From Streptomyces fragilis (GTDB lineage Bacteria > Actinomycetota > Actinomycetes > Streptomycetales > Streptomycetaceae), in the NCBI RefSeq assembly GCF_003112515.1, contig NZ_BEVZ01000008.1, forward strand, positions 248,001 through 312,000: 64,000 bases of DNA, written 5' to 3'. The position numbers and the translations under genes were made by a program. The notes beneath the pieces were generated by a model. The model saw nothing but the letters and a program-made list of their open reading frames with translations, had not been told where the DNA came from and made no database searches. Below, piece after piece: positions 7,437-15,601 of the stretch. How positions within the stretch are numbered: position 1 is the stretch's first letter; every line of letters starts with the position of its first letter.

Positions 7437-8560
7437 AACTGCCGGGACAGGACGCCATCGCCCGACAGGCGGGCGAACGTCTGGCCACCTACCGGGTGAA
7501 GCTGCCGCAGAAAGAGGTGCCGCACCCCCTGCGTCAGGTCGGCAAGCGTCTGCTGATGGCCCTGGCCGTGCTGGTGGCGACCGCGTTGGTGGTCTATCTG
7601 GACAGGGACGGTTACAACGACAACGCCGGCGGCGGGCTCGACCTGCTCGACAGCTTCTACTACGCCACCGTCACCCTCTCCACCACGGGTTACGGTGACG
7701 TCACCCCGGCCAGCGACAGCGCCCGGTTGACCAACATCCTCGTCATCACGCCCCTGCGCGTGGTGTTCCTGATCATTCTCGTCGGTACCACCCTCGAGGC
7801 GCTCACCGAGCGCACGCGGGAAGAACTGCGCCTGAACCGCTGGAGGCACACCTTGCGGGACCACACCGTCGTCGTCGGCTTCGGCACCAAGGGTCGCTCG
7901 GCCCTGCAGACGGTCTGCGCCTCGGGTGTCCCCGCGGAGCAGATCGTGGTGGTCGACCCCAGCGCCAAGGCGATCGACTCCGCCGCGGCCGAGGGCTACG
8001 CGGGCGTGGTGGGCGACGCCACCCGGAGCGACGTGCTGCTGCGCGCCGAGGCCCAGCGGGCACGTCAGATCATCATCGCCACCCAGCGTGACGACACCGC
8101 GGTGCTGGTCACGCTGACGGCCCGCCAGCTCAACCGGGGCGCCAAGATCGTGGCGGCGGTCCGCGAGGAGGAGAACGCGCCGCTGCTCCGGCAGTCGGGC
8201 GCCGACGCGGTGATCACCAGCGCGAGCGCCGCGGGCCGTCTGCTGGGTCTCTCGGTGCTGAGCCCTGCCGCCGGCATGGTGATGGAGGACCTCATCCAGC
8301 AGGGCAGCGGACTCGACATCGCCGAACGGCCGGTCATAAAGGCCGAGGTGGGCAAGAAGCCCCGCGAGCTGGACGACATGGTGATCAGCGTGGTGCGTGG
8401 CCACCGGGTACTCGGGTTCGACGACGCCTCGCTCGGCACGCTGCAGATCGCGGACCGGGTCATCTGCATCGTGCGTTCCTCGCAAGCACGTCAGGTCGCA
8501 CCGGACATGCGGCCGTTGCCGCATCCGGACCGGCAGTCGGGGACCATCGACCGCCCCTGA
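7424..8560 (+). CDS. Two-TM potassium channel with TrkA-N (RCK) domain
   Basis: A 378-residue membrane protein. Its membrane part is TM1 (about 40-58), a pore helix and selectivity filter TTGYGD (about 87-92), and TM2 (about 103-125). A cytoplasmic RCK domain follows with the Rossmann start VVVGFGTKGRSAL and the Asp-ending strand VVVDPS, and a TrkA-C-like tail. This is the MthK/Kch-type layout of a K+-selective, ligand-gated channel. The GTG at 7424 or the one at 7433 may be used; there is no clean ribosome site. Either start overlaps the moeA stop region and the parS palindrome. Not obviously related to molybdenum cofactor; the coupling is probably transcriptional. Confidence 0.88.
   Translation: MFHVKLPGQDAIARQAGERLATYRVKLPQKEVPHPLRQVGKRLLMALAVLVATALVVYLDRDGYNDNAGGGLDLLDSFYYATVTLSTTGYGDVTPASDSARLTNILVITPLRVVFLIILVGTTLEALTERTREELRLNRWRHTLRDHTVVVGFGTKGRSALQTVCASGVPAEQIVVVDPSAKAIDSAAAEGYAGVVGDATRSDVLLRAEAQRARQIIIATQRDDTAVLVTLTARQLNRGAKIVAAVREEENAPLLRQSGADAVITSASAAGRLLGLSVLSPAAGMVMEDLIQQGSGLDIAERPVIKAEVGKKPRELDDMVISVVRGHRVLGFDDASLGTLQIADRVICIVRSSQARQVAPDMRPLPHPDRQSGTIDRP
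7426..7439. other. parS: parS site (ParB-binding centromere element)
   Basis: GTTTCACGTGAAAC is a perfect 14-bp palindrome identical to the Streptomyces parS consensus, of which about twenty copies cluster around oriC in S. coelicolor. It straddles the moeA stop codon and the start codons of the channel gene. It is the only exact copy I could find in the window by reading both strands. Confidence 0.9.
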
Positions 8561-8669
8561 CGGTGGCGCGAAGGTGGCTTGAAGGTGGCCTGAGAGGGGC
8601 CTGCCGGCTGTTCGCCGCCGCTCGGTGGGTCGGGCGGCGGCATGCCTGGGGCTTCGCCCGGTGAGGGAG

Positions 8670-8675
8670 TAGCGT
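8670..8675 (+). promoter_or_regulatory. Candidate -10 element of a leaderless transcript
   Basis: TAGCGT sits 7 nt before the ATG of the quinone oxidoreductase gene, and no Shine-Dalgarno sequence intervenes. This matches the leaderless promoter layout common in actinomycetes. Confidence 0.35.
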
Positions 8676-8682
8676 CGTTCGC

Positions 8683-9675
8683 ATGTATGCGATCACGATT
8701 CCCGAGGCCGGCGGACCCGAGGCTCTGGTGTGGGCCGAGGTGCCGGATCCGGTGCCCGGAGAGGGCGAGGTCCTGGTCGAGGTGGTGGCGGCGGCGGTCA
8801 ACCGCGCCGACCTGCTGCAGCGGCAGGGGTTCTACGACCCGCCTCCGGGCGCGTCCCCCTACCCCGGGCTGGAGTGCTCCGGCCGCATCGCCGCCCTCGG
8901 CCCGGGGGTGTCCGGGTGGAGCGTCGGCGACGAGGTGTGCGCGCTGCTGTCCGGCGGCGGTTACGCCGAGAAGGTGGCCGTCCCCGCCGGGCAGCTGCTG
9001 CCGGTGCCGGCGGGGGTGTCGCTGCGGGACGCGGCGGCGCTCCCCGAGGTGACGTGCACGGTCTGGTCGAACGTCTTCATGGTCGCCAACCTGCGCCCGG
9101 GCGAGACGCTGCTGGTGCACGGCGGGTCCAGCGGCATCGGCACGATGGCGATCCAGCTGGCCAAGGCGGTCGGCGCCAAGGTGGCGGTGACCGCGGGCAC
9201 CCGGGAGAAGCTGGACCGCTGCGCCGAGCTCGGCGCGGACATCCTGATCAACTACCGCGAGCAGGACTTCGTCGAGGAGATCGCCAAGGCCACGGACGGC
9301 GCCGGGGCGGACGTCATCCTCGACAACATGGGAGCCAAGTACCTCGACCGCAACGTGCGGGCGCTGGCGGTCAACGGGCGTCTGGCGATCATCGGGATGC
9401 AGGGCGGCATCAAGGGCGAGCTGAACATCGCGATGCTGCTCAACAAGCGCGCGGCGGTCAGTGCGACCTCGCTGCGGGCGCGGCCGCTGAGCGAGAAGGC
9501 GGCGATCGTGGCGGCGGTGCGGGAGCACGTGTGGCCGCTGGTGGCCGACGGGCACGTGCGGCCGGTGGTCGACCGGGCCGTGCCGCTCGCCGAGGCGGGG
9601 AAGGGCCACCAGACCCTGGAGTCCAGCGACCACATCGGCAAGGTCCTTCTCCTCGCCCCCGCCGCGACCGCGTGA
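8683..9675 (+). CDS. NADPH:quinone oxidoreductase of the MDR superfamily (PIG3-like)
   Basis: The 330-residue zinc-free medium-chain reductase has a GroES-like N-terminal domain (VNRADLLQRQGFYDPPPGASPYPGLECSG region) and a Rossmann domain with HGGSSGIGTMAIQLAK (about 146-161) for NADPH. Members reduce quinones or enones to protect against redox stress. Catalytic zinc ligands are absent, as expected for the quinone oxidoreductase branch. It stands alone between the potassium channel and a convergent gene whose stop is only 12 bp away. The physiological substrate cannot be read from sequence. Confidence 0.9.
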   Translation: MYAITIPEAGGPEALVWAEVPDPVPGEGEVLVEVVAAAVNRADLLQRQGFYDPPPGASPYPGLECSGRIAALGPGVSGWSVGDEVCALLSGGGYAEKVAVPAGQLLPVPAGVSLRDAAALPEVTCTVWSNVFMVANLRPGETLLVHGGSSGIGTMAIQLAKAVGAKVAVTAGTREKLDRCAELGADILINYREQDFVEEIAKATDGAGADVILDNMGAKYLDRNVRALAVNGRLAIIGMQGGIKGELNIAMLLNKRAAVSATSLRARPLSEKAAIVAAVREHVWPLVADGHVRPVVDRAVPLAEAGKGHQTLESSDHIGKVLLLAPAATA

Positions 9676-9687
9676 CCGGTCCGCGGG

Positions 9688-10494
9688 TCATGACTGGCGC
9701 AGGCGGAGGGCCTGGAAGGTCAGGGCCAGGGCGAGGCCGGTGAGGATGAGGCCGACGCCGAGGGGGGCCGTGCTGCGCGTTCCGGAGCCGGTGCGTGCTG
9801 CGGCCTGGTCGCCGGACGGGCCGGCGTCGGCGACGTCGGGTGGGACCAGGGCGGGCGGCATGGAGCTCGGGACCGGTGGCGTGACGCCGGGAACACCCGC
9901 GCCCAGGGAGGCGGACGGCCCAGGGACCCACCAGGAGGGTGGGGGTACGGGGCCCTCGGAAGCGGACTCCTCCGGCGCCGGTTCCTCCAGCCCTGGCTCG
10001 TCCGGCCCCGGCTCGTCCGCCCCCGGCTCGTCCAGCCCCGGCTCGTCCAGCCCCTGCTCGTCCGGCGCGGGCTCCTCGGCTTCGACGGGTGGCTCCGGAC
10101 GGTCCCCCGGGCGCGTGGCCGTCCCGGGCGGACGCGGCGGACGGCCGGGTCGTGTGGCCGCTCCGCTCGGGTGGCCGGGCCTCGTCGTGGCCCCGGGCGG
10201 GACGGGCGCCCCAGGAGAGACGGAGGAGCCCGGGGCCGTGCCCGACGCGGAGGCCGAACGGGTGGGACCCGGCGGAAGCGAGGACGGGACGGCGGACGGC
10301 GTCGGCGACGCACTGCGACCGGGCCGCTCCTGCCCGTCGCCCACCACGCTGCCCGCCCGTGACGGCGACGCGGCGCCCGGTGACGGCGTCCCCGGTGGCG
10401 TGGCCGCCATGACGACGGCCACGGCCGGCATGGGAATGAGGAGCCCGGGCAGGAGCAGTGCGGACGTGAGTGCCCGTCGGCCTTGGGTGGCCAT
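9688..10494 (-). CDS. Secreted Pro/Glu-rich protein with C-terminal membrane anchor
   Basis: A 268-residue protein of unknown function. It has a signal sequence (about 5-30, ALTSALLLPGLLIPMPAVAVVM), a long Pro/Gly/Ser/Arg-rich body, an acidic repeat tract at about 140-175 (LDEPG, ADEPG, PDEPG units), and a single hydrophobic helix at the C-terminus (about 243-262) followed by RLRQS. The architecture is that of a surface-exposed stalk anchored by its tail. There is no LPxTG signal and no recognisable domain. It is convergent with the oxidoreductase gene and divergent from bpa. Confidence 0.65.
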   Translation of the reverse strand: MATQGRRALTSALLLPGLLIPMPAVAVVMAATPPGTPSPGAASPSRAGSVVGDGQERPGRSASPTPSAVPSSLPPGPTRSASASGTAPGSSVSPGAPVPPGATTRPGHPSGAATRPGRPPRPPGTATRPGDRPEPPVEAEEPAPDEQGLDEPGLDEPGADEPGPDEPGLEEPAPEESASEGPVPPPSWWVPGPSASLGAGVPGVTPPVPSSMPPALVPPDVADAGPSGDQAAARTGSGTRSTAPLGVGLILTGLALALTFQALRLRQS

Positions 10495-10656
10495 ACCGAT
10501 GACCCCCTGCTGGGTCGGAGCCCGGATGCGACGGTCCCAGCCTCACACGCGGCCCTGACCGCGGCACCCCGGGACATCCGGACGGTGGATCAGCAGACTC
10601 ATCGGGCAAGGACGGTATTGACCGTGTTGGGACAACAGGTGCGAGAGAATGGCGGC

Positions 10657-11193
10657 ATGGAGATGCCGAGGAACGAGAGGTCGCCCGAGAACCCGCAGAT
10701 CCTGGTCGTGGGCCAGGACGGCATGGCGCTCGGCGGAGGCGGGGACGACGAGTCCCGTGAGACACCCGTGACCGAGCAGGTGGAACAGCCTGCGAAGGTC
10801 ATGAGGATCGGCAGCATGATCAAGCAGCTGCTGGAGGAGGTGCGTGCCGCTCCCCTCGACGAGGCGAGCCGGGTGCGCCTGAAGGAGATCCACGCCAGCT
10901 CGGTGAAGGAGCTGGAGGACGGGCTGGCCCCGCAGCTGGTCGAGGAGCTGGAGCGGCTCTCGCTGCCCTTCACCGACGAGGGCACGCCGAGCGACGCGGA
11001 ACTGCGGATCGCCCAGGCCCAGCTGGTGGGCTGGCTGGAAGGGCTCTTCCACGGGATCCAGACCACGCTCTTCGCCCAGCAGATGGCCGCGCGGGCCCAG
11101 CTGGAGCAGATGCGGCGTGCGCTGCCGCCGGGTGTCGCCGGGGACGGGGACGACGCCCGCGCCACCGGCCGCTCGGGCGGCCCTTACCTGTGA
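10657..11193 (+). CDS. bpa: Bacterial proteasome activator Bpa (PafE)
   Basis: Bpa forms an ATP-independent dodecameric ring that docks on the 20S proteasome and opens its gate for unfolded substrates. The 178-residue product matches the family from PENPQILVVGQDGMAL through the four-helix core (RIGSMIKQLLEEVRAAPLDE; LKEIHASSVKELEDGLAPQL; LRIAQAQLVGWLEGLFHGIQ) to the C-terminal docking motif, here GGPYL. The mycobacterial form ends in GQYL, so the Tyr-Leu end is kept and the Gln is replaced by Pro. ATG 10657 gives the length and N-terminus expected for the family. The gene stands alone and ends at a strong hairpin shared with the convergent kinase gene. Confidence 0.92.
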   Translation: MEMPRNERSPENPQILVVGQDGMALGGGGDDESRETPVTEQVEQPAKVMRIGSMIKQLLEEVRAAPLDEASRVRLKEIHASSVKELEDGLAPQLVEELERLSLPFTDEGTPSDAELRIAQAQLVGWLEGLFHGIQTTLFAQQMAARAQLEQMRRALPPGVAGDGDDARATGRSGGPYL

Positions 11194-11292
11194 CCCGGGT
11201 GGCTGTGACCCGGCCCCTGCCTTGACCCGGGTCGGCCACACCTGACCGACTGCCCCGACGACCCCGCTCCGGACGGAGAGCCGGACGGAGCG

Positions 11293-11339
11293 GGAACGGG
11301 CCCGGAGCGGCGCACAAGGCGCTGCTCCGGGCCCGTTCC
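11293..11339. terminator. Bidirectional terminator between bpa and the kinase
   Basis: A 16-bp perfect stem (11293-11308 with 11324-11339) can extend inward by a wobble and four more pairs around a five-base loop. It lies between two convergent stops (11193 and 11410). There is no U-tract, as is usual in this genus. Confidence 0.8.
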
Positions 11340-11409
11340 GGTTCACTTCCTGTCCGCGCCCGCGTGTCGTTCCCCTCGACGAGCCACGCCCCGCGGGCCC
11401 GGCTCGTTC

Positions 11410-13035
11410 CTACTGGGAGCGGCCGGTCGAGATCTCCAGCTCGACGTTGACGTCGTCCTCGTCGACCGCGGTGCCCGGCGCCGGGAACTGGCGGACGATC
11501 ATGTCCTCGCCCCAGGTGGCGTCTGCGACGTCCTTACGATCGTAGTTCCAGCCGCCCTCCTGGAGGCAGGCCTGCACGGAGGGCCAGTACTTGTACCGGA
11601 AGTCCGGCATGACGATCTTGTTCTCGTCGTTGTAGGCCTCGTCCGGCTCGCTGCACTCCGCGGGGTCGATCGTCTTCTCCTTCTCCGGCCCCTTGTAGTC
11701 GTCGGCCGGGTCGGCGGACGCGGAGGCCGTGGAGTCCCCGCCGCCGGTGGGCGTCCTGTCGTCGTCGTTCCGGAGCGACAGCGCGGTGCCCACGCCGCCG
11801 GCCACCAGCACGGCGACCGCGGCGGCGATCAGCACGGTCCGGTTCTTCCCGCCCCGGCCGCCGGGCGCCGGAGTCGGTGCGGTCGCGGGGCCGGTGGGGT
11901 GGTAGCCCGGACCGGTGGCCATCGGCGTCGGGTAGCCCGGCTGCGGCTGCTGGTAGCCGCCGGAGTGCGGATAGCCGTAGCCCGCCTGCGGGGTCGCGTA
12001 CGGACCGGGCGTGGGCGTCGGCGGCTGGTAGGGCGTGTGCACGTCCGCGGGCGGCGGCGTCTGCTGTCCGACCGGCGGGAAGACCGCCGAGCCGACGCCC
12101 GCGCCGCTCTGTGCCTGCGTGCCGGGGACGATGCTGGGGGCGACCTGCTGCAGCGACTGCATCACCCGCAGGCACTCGTCGCGCATGGCGACGGCGCTGG
12201 GGAAGCGCTCGTTCGGGTTCTTCCGCAGGGCCCGGGCGACCAGTGCGTCCACCGCCGGGGGCAGCGAGCGGTTGATCGACGACGGGGCGACCGGCTCTTC
12301 CTGGACGTGCGCGTAGGCGATGGCCAGCGGGGAGTCGGCGTCGAACGGCAGCCGGCCGGTGACCAGCTGGAAGAGCATGATGCCGACCGAGTAGAGGTCG
12401 GAGCGGGCGTCCACACCGCGGCCCAGCGCCTGCTCGGGCGACAGGTACTGCGGCGTGCCGACCACCATGCCGGTCTGCGTCATGGAGGTGACGCCCGACT
12501 GCATGGCGCGGGCGATGCCGAAGTCCATGACCTTGACCACGCCGCGCTTGGTGATCATCACGTTGCCGGGCTTGATGTCGCGGTGGACCAGCCCTTCCTC
12601 GTGGCTGATCTCCAGGGCGGCCAGGACGTCGGCGGTGATCTTCAGCGCCTTGTCGGCGGGCATGGCGCCCTGCTGGTCGATGTCGGCCTGGAGCACCGAG
12701 CCGAGCGGACGGCCCTCGACGTACTCCATGACGATGTAGGGGGTGGTCAGGTCGCCGAGGACGTCCTCGCCGGTGTCGAAGACCGAGACGATGTTGGTGT
12801 GGGCCAGCTTGGCGACGGACTGCGCCTCGCGGCGGAAGCGCTCGCGGAAGGCCTGCTCGCGGCCCAGCTCGCTGTGCAGCGTCTTGATGGCCACCTGGCG
12901 GTCCAGCACGGAGTCGTAGGCGAGGTGCACCGAGGCCATGCCGCCCTGGCCCAGGAGGTCGCGGAGCTGGTAGCGGCCGCCCGCGAGCGACTGACCCGTG
13001 AACCGGCCATGTCCTTGTGCGCCGTCCTGGCTCAT
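11410..13035 (-). CDS. PknB-type membrane Ser/Thr kinase with a single PASTA-like domain
   Basis: This 541-residue kinase has a cytoplasmic catalytic domain (about 21-285): glycine loop GQGGMASV (29-36), K51, HRD (151-153), DFG (171-173) and activation segment MTQTGMVVGTPQYLSPEQ. A Pro/Gln/Tyr/Gly-rich juxtamembrane stretch follows (about 330-395), then a TM helix (400-421), an acidic linker, and one extracytoplasmic PASTA-like domain (about 473-538, ending VRQFPAPGTAV...VNVELEIS). Such kinases sense peptidoglycan fragments and regulate growth or development. ATG 13033-13035 gives a normal N-terminus, although the frame is open upstream. It diverges from a second kinase across 385 bp, and the two kinase domains are closely similar. 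Confidence 0.92.
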   Translation of the reverse strand: MSQDGAQGHGRFTGQSLAGGRYQLRDLLGQGGMASVHLAYDSVLDRQVAIKTLHSELGREQAFRERFRREAQSVAKLAHTNIVSVFDTGEDVLGDLTTPYIVMEYVEGRPLGSVLQADIDQQGAMPADKALKITADVLAALEISHEEGLVHRDIKPGNVMITKRGVVKVMDFGIARAMQSGVTSMTQTGMVVGTPQYLSPEQALGRGVDARSDLYSVGIMLFQLVTGRLPFDADSPLAIAYAHVQEEPVAPSSINRSLPPAVDALVARALRKNPNERFPSAVAMRDECLRVMQSLQQVAPSIVPGTQAQSGAGVGSAVFPPVGQQTPPPADVHTPYQPPTPTPGPYATPQAGYGYPHSGGYQQPQPGYPTPMATGPGYHPTGPATAPTPAPGGRGGKNRTVLIAAAVAVLVAGGVGTALSLRNDDDRTPTGGGDSTASASADPADDYKGPEKEKTIDPAECSEPDEAYNDENKIVMPDFRYKYWPSVQACLQEGGWNYDRKDVADATWGEDMIVRQFPAPGTAVDEDDVNVELEISTGRSQ

Positions 13036-13420
13036 CTGTGTGCGTCCCCCATCGGATTCGGCACGGCGGCAGCGACCTGGGCCCTCCCGCGAGTGGGTGT
13101 CGATCGTGATCGACCGTGTCTTACCGGCCAAGTCTGCCGTAGGGCACAGACACGTCAAGCGTGGTGCCCGTTCCGTGACCGTACGCGAAGGAAGCGTCGC
13201 GGAAGCGTTACTCGATCTTCGGGCCGGTAACCGGGAATTTGCACGCCAGGCCGCCCACGGGGTTTGATGACCGGTCCGTCTCCGGCCGGGCCGGCGGGGT
13301 CACTCCCCGACCGGAACCTGGGTCCGACCCCGGACGGAGGGGTGCGGGAAGGCTGTAGCGTGGCTGACGGAGACCGCAACAACACTGCACGCACCGCGGG
13401 CAGAAAGACGGCGAGGACTG
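13036..13420. promoter_or_regulatory. Divergent intergenic region between two kinase genes
   Basis: This 385-bp region should hold the promoters of both kinases. Its clearest element is the palindrome GTCGATC-GT-GATCGAC at 13099-13114, closer to the minus-strand gene. A TAGCGT hexamer at about 13357 could be a -10 for the plus-strand kinase. No open reading frame in it is convincing. Confidence 0.45.
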
Positions 13421-15103
13421 ATGGCACAGCAGCATCCCGCTCAGGGCCCGTCCGATCCCGAGGCGGCCGGCGGCGGCATGTCTGACGCGCCGGATAATTG
13501 GGGCAACGGCGGACTGGTAGGCGACGGACGGTATCGGCTGACCCACAGACTCGGGCGCGGCGGTATGGCCGAGGTGTTCGCCGCCGAGGACGTGCGTCTC
13601 GGCCGGACCGTGGCGGTGAAGCTGCTCCGCGCCGACCTCGCCGAGGATCCGGTGTCCAAGGCGCGTTTCACCCGCGAGGCCCAGTCGGTGGCCGGGCTCA
13701 ACCACCACGCCATCGTCGCGGTGTACGACTCGGGCGAGGACAGGCTGGACGGGTCCTCCGTCCCGTACATCGTGATGGAGCTGGTCGAGGGCCGCACCAT
13801 CCGCGAGCTCCTCATCGAGTCCGAGGCGCCCGGCCCCGAGCAGGCCCTGATCATCGTCTCGGGTGTCCTCGAGGCACTGGCGTACTCGCACCAGCACGGC
13901 ATCGTGCACCGCGACATCAAGCCGGCCAACGTGATCATCACGCACAACGGCGCGGTCAAGGTCATGGACTTCGGCATCGCGCGCGCCCTGCACGGCGCGC
14001 AGTCGACCATGACGCAGACCGGCATGGTGATGGGCACCCCGCAGTACCTGTCGCCGGAGCAGGCCCTCGGCAAGGCCGTGGACCACCGCTCCGACCTGTA
14101 CGCCACGGGCTGCCTGCTGTACGAGCTGCTGGCCCTGCGGCCGCCCTTCACCGGCGAGACGCCGCTGTCGGTGGTCTACCAGCACGTCCAGGACATCCCG
14201 CTGCCGCCGTCCGGGGTGAGCAACCAGGTGCCGCCGGAGCTCGACGGCCTGGTGATGCGCTCCCTCGCCAAGGACCCGGACGACCGGTTCCAGACGGCCG
14301 AGGAGATGCGCGGGCTGGTCCAGTACGCCTTGGAGATGCTCTACGAGCAGGGCGGCTACACCGGCACCTGGAACACCGGCCCGGTCCTCGCCAACGGGGG
14401 CCCGCGCGGTGGCGCCGGCGCGACCGCGGCGACGGCGATGCTCCCGCAGCCCGGCGGCCCGGGTGCCGGCTCGTCGACCACGCAGATCCCGCAGCCGATG
14501 ATCCCCTCGTACAACCCGGGTGACGACGGCGGTTACACCGGTGGCTCGGGCGGATCCGGCGGCGGCCGGGGCAAGCTGCTGCTCATGGCAGCGCTCGCGG
14601 TGATCGCCGTGGTGGCGGGCGTCGCGCTGGCCATGAACAACGTCAAGGACAGCACGGCCGACAAGAACGAGAAGAAGCCTCCCGCGTCGTCGCAGCCCTC
14701 CGCCTCCGAGGAGGAGTCCGAGGCGCCGGACGACACCTCCACCCACGAGGAGGAGACCACGGAGACCAGCACCGGCGGCGGCTGGGGCGACTCGTCCCCG
14801 CAGTCGCAGTCCCCGGAGCCCCCCGACGACGCCGGGACGCCGAGCACCGGCGGCAAGAACAGCGGGGGCGGCAGCAAGGGCGGTACCACCTCGGGTGGTG
14901 ACACCACCGGCTCCGGTGACGGCGGCACCACGGACAGCGGGACCACGACCGGTACGGACGACGGCGGTACCACGGACGGCGGAACCACTGCCGGTACGGA
15001 CGACGGCGGCACCACGGACAGTGGAACCACCGCCGGTACGGACGACGGCGGCACCACGGACGGCACCACCAGCCTCGGCTCGCTGACCGGCGGGACGGGC
15101 TGA
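13421..15103 (+). CDS. Membrane Ser/Thr kinase with Gly/Thr/Asp repeat ectodomain
   Basis: A 560-residue PknB-type kinase. Catalytic elements are the GRGGMAEV loop (46-53), K67, HRDIKPAN (163-170), DFG (183-185) and the MTQTGMVMGTPQYLSPEQ activation segment, nearly identical to the neighbouring kinase. After a linker comes a TM helix (about 386-407). The outside part has no PASTA domain; it is a Ser/Glu/Asp-rich stretch and then a 14-residue tandem repeat (GTDDGGTTDGGTTA-like) to the C-terminus. That suggests a disordered, possibly wall-spanning tail. The ATG follows GGCGAGGACTG, a weak ribosome site. A downstream ATG encoding MSDAPDNW is a possible alternative start. A strong terminator follows. 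Confidence 0.9.
   Translation: MAQQHPAQGPSDPEAAGGGMSDAPDNWGNGGLVGDGRYRLTHRLGRGGMAEVFAAEDVRLGRTVAVKLLRADLAEDPVSKARFTREAQSVAGLNHHAIVAVYDSGEDRLDGSSVPYIVMELVEGRTIRELLIESEAPGPEQALIIVSGVLEALAYSHQHGIVHRDIKPANVIITHNGAVKVMDFGIARALHGAQSTMTQTGMVMGTPQYLSPEQALGKAVDHRSDLYATGCLLYELLALRPPFTGETPLSVVYQHVQDIPLPPSGVSNQVPPELDGLVMRSLAKDPDDRFQTAEEMRGLVQYALEMLYEQGGYTGTWNTGPVLANGGPRGGAGATAATAMLPQPGGPGAGSSTTQIPQPMIPSYNPGDDGGYTGGSGGSGGGRGKLLLMAALAVIAVVAGVALAMNNVKDSTADKNEKKPPASSQPSASEEESEAPDDTSTHEEETTETSTGGGWGDSSPQSQSPEPPDDAGTPSTGGKNSGGGSKGGTTSGGDTTGSGDGGTTDSGTTTGTDDGGTTDGGTTAGTDDGGTTDSGTTAGTDDGGTTDGTTSLGSLTGGTG
14951..15076 (+). repeat. 42-bp coding tandem repeat in the kinase tail
   Basis: Copies begin at 14951, 14993 and 15035, each opening with GGTACGGACGACGGCGG and encoding 14 residues. 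A degenerate fourth unit precedes them near 14900-14950. Substitutions are mostly synonymous third-base changes. Confidence 0.85.
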
Positions 15104-15130
15104 CCGAGCTGACCGCCCGGTACAGAAAAA

Positions 15131-15162
15131 GGGGCGGAGGAGCGCATGTGCTCCTCCGCCCC
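15131..15162. terminator. Terminator after the plus-strand kinase
   Basis: A 13-bp perfect stem (15131-15143 with 15150-15162) is flanked by AGAAAAA on the left and a T-rich stretch (TCCATCTTTT) on the right. It resembles a classical intrinsic terminator and could work in both directions. Confidence 0.85.
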
Positions 15163-15601
15163 TCCATCTTTTCCCTAGGGAGCTTCGTGCGATCCGGGAA
15201 AGGCTGGCACGAATGAGGAGAAAAAGAGCCGTACGGAGTCTTCCATGAGGCCCGTGTCCGTTATACGGTGCGCGATGTTCCGGCCACCTGCGGGCCGTTC
15301 CAAGGCTGCCACCAGCGGTTCTTCCGGGCCAGGGGGAGATGGTCGGGCTTCCGAGTTCTTTTACTTGGAAATCCAATCAAAATCCCAGGTCAGGCGCGGT
15401 TTCCCAGAATTGAGGAGCCGCGGGTAACGTGATTTCTCGTAGGGCGCTCGCCGGGGCACTGTCACGCCTGCTCCCGGCCGAGGGCACCCACCCCGTGCGC
15501 GCTGTCGGGGCCAGGCGGAACTGTTACCCCGCGTCCCAAAGGGCGAGGGGGGCACCCCAGGTCACCCGGCAACCCCGGGGACCGGACGACGGAGGAGCAA
15601 C
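15163..15601. promoter_or_regulatory. Upstream region of the second bkd operon
   Basis: About 440 bp without a supported gene. A patch at about 15355-15385 is much richer in A and T than its surroundings and contains the inverted repeat TTGGA-AA-TCCAA (15365-15376), a possible regulator site. A short frame at 15245-15427 shows no coding signature. The region ends in GGAGGAGCAAC immediately before the bkdA start. Confidence 0.4.

Noticed and set aside
13208..15376. Long open frame antisense to the plus-strand kinase
   Set aside because: It mirrors the kinase coding bias and the Gly/Thr repeat; the kinase motifs on the other strand are unambiguous.
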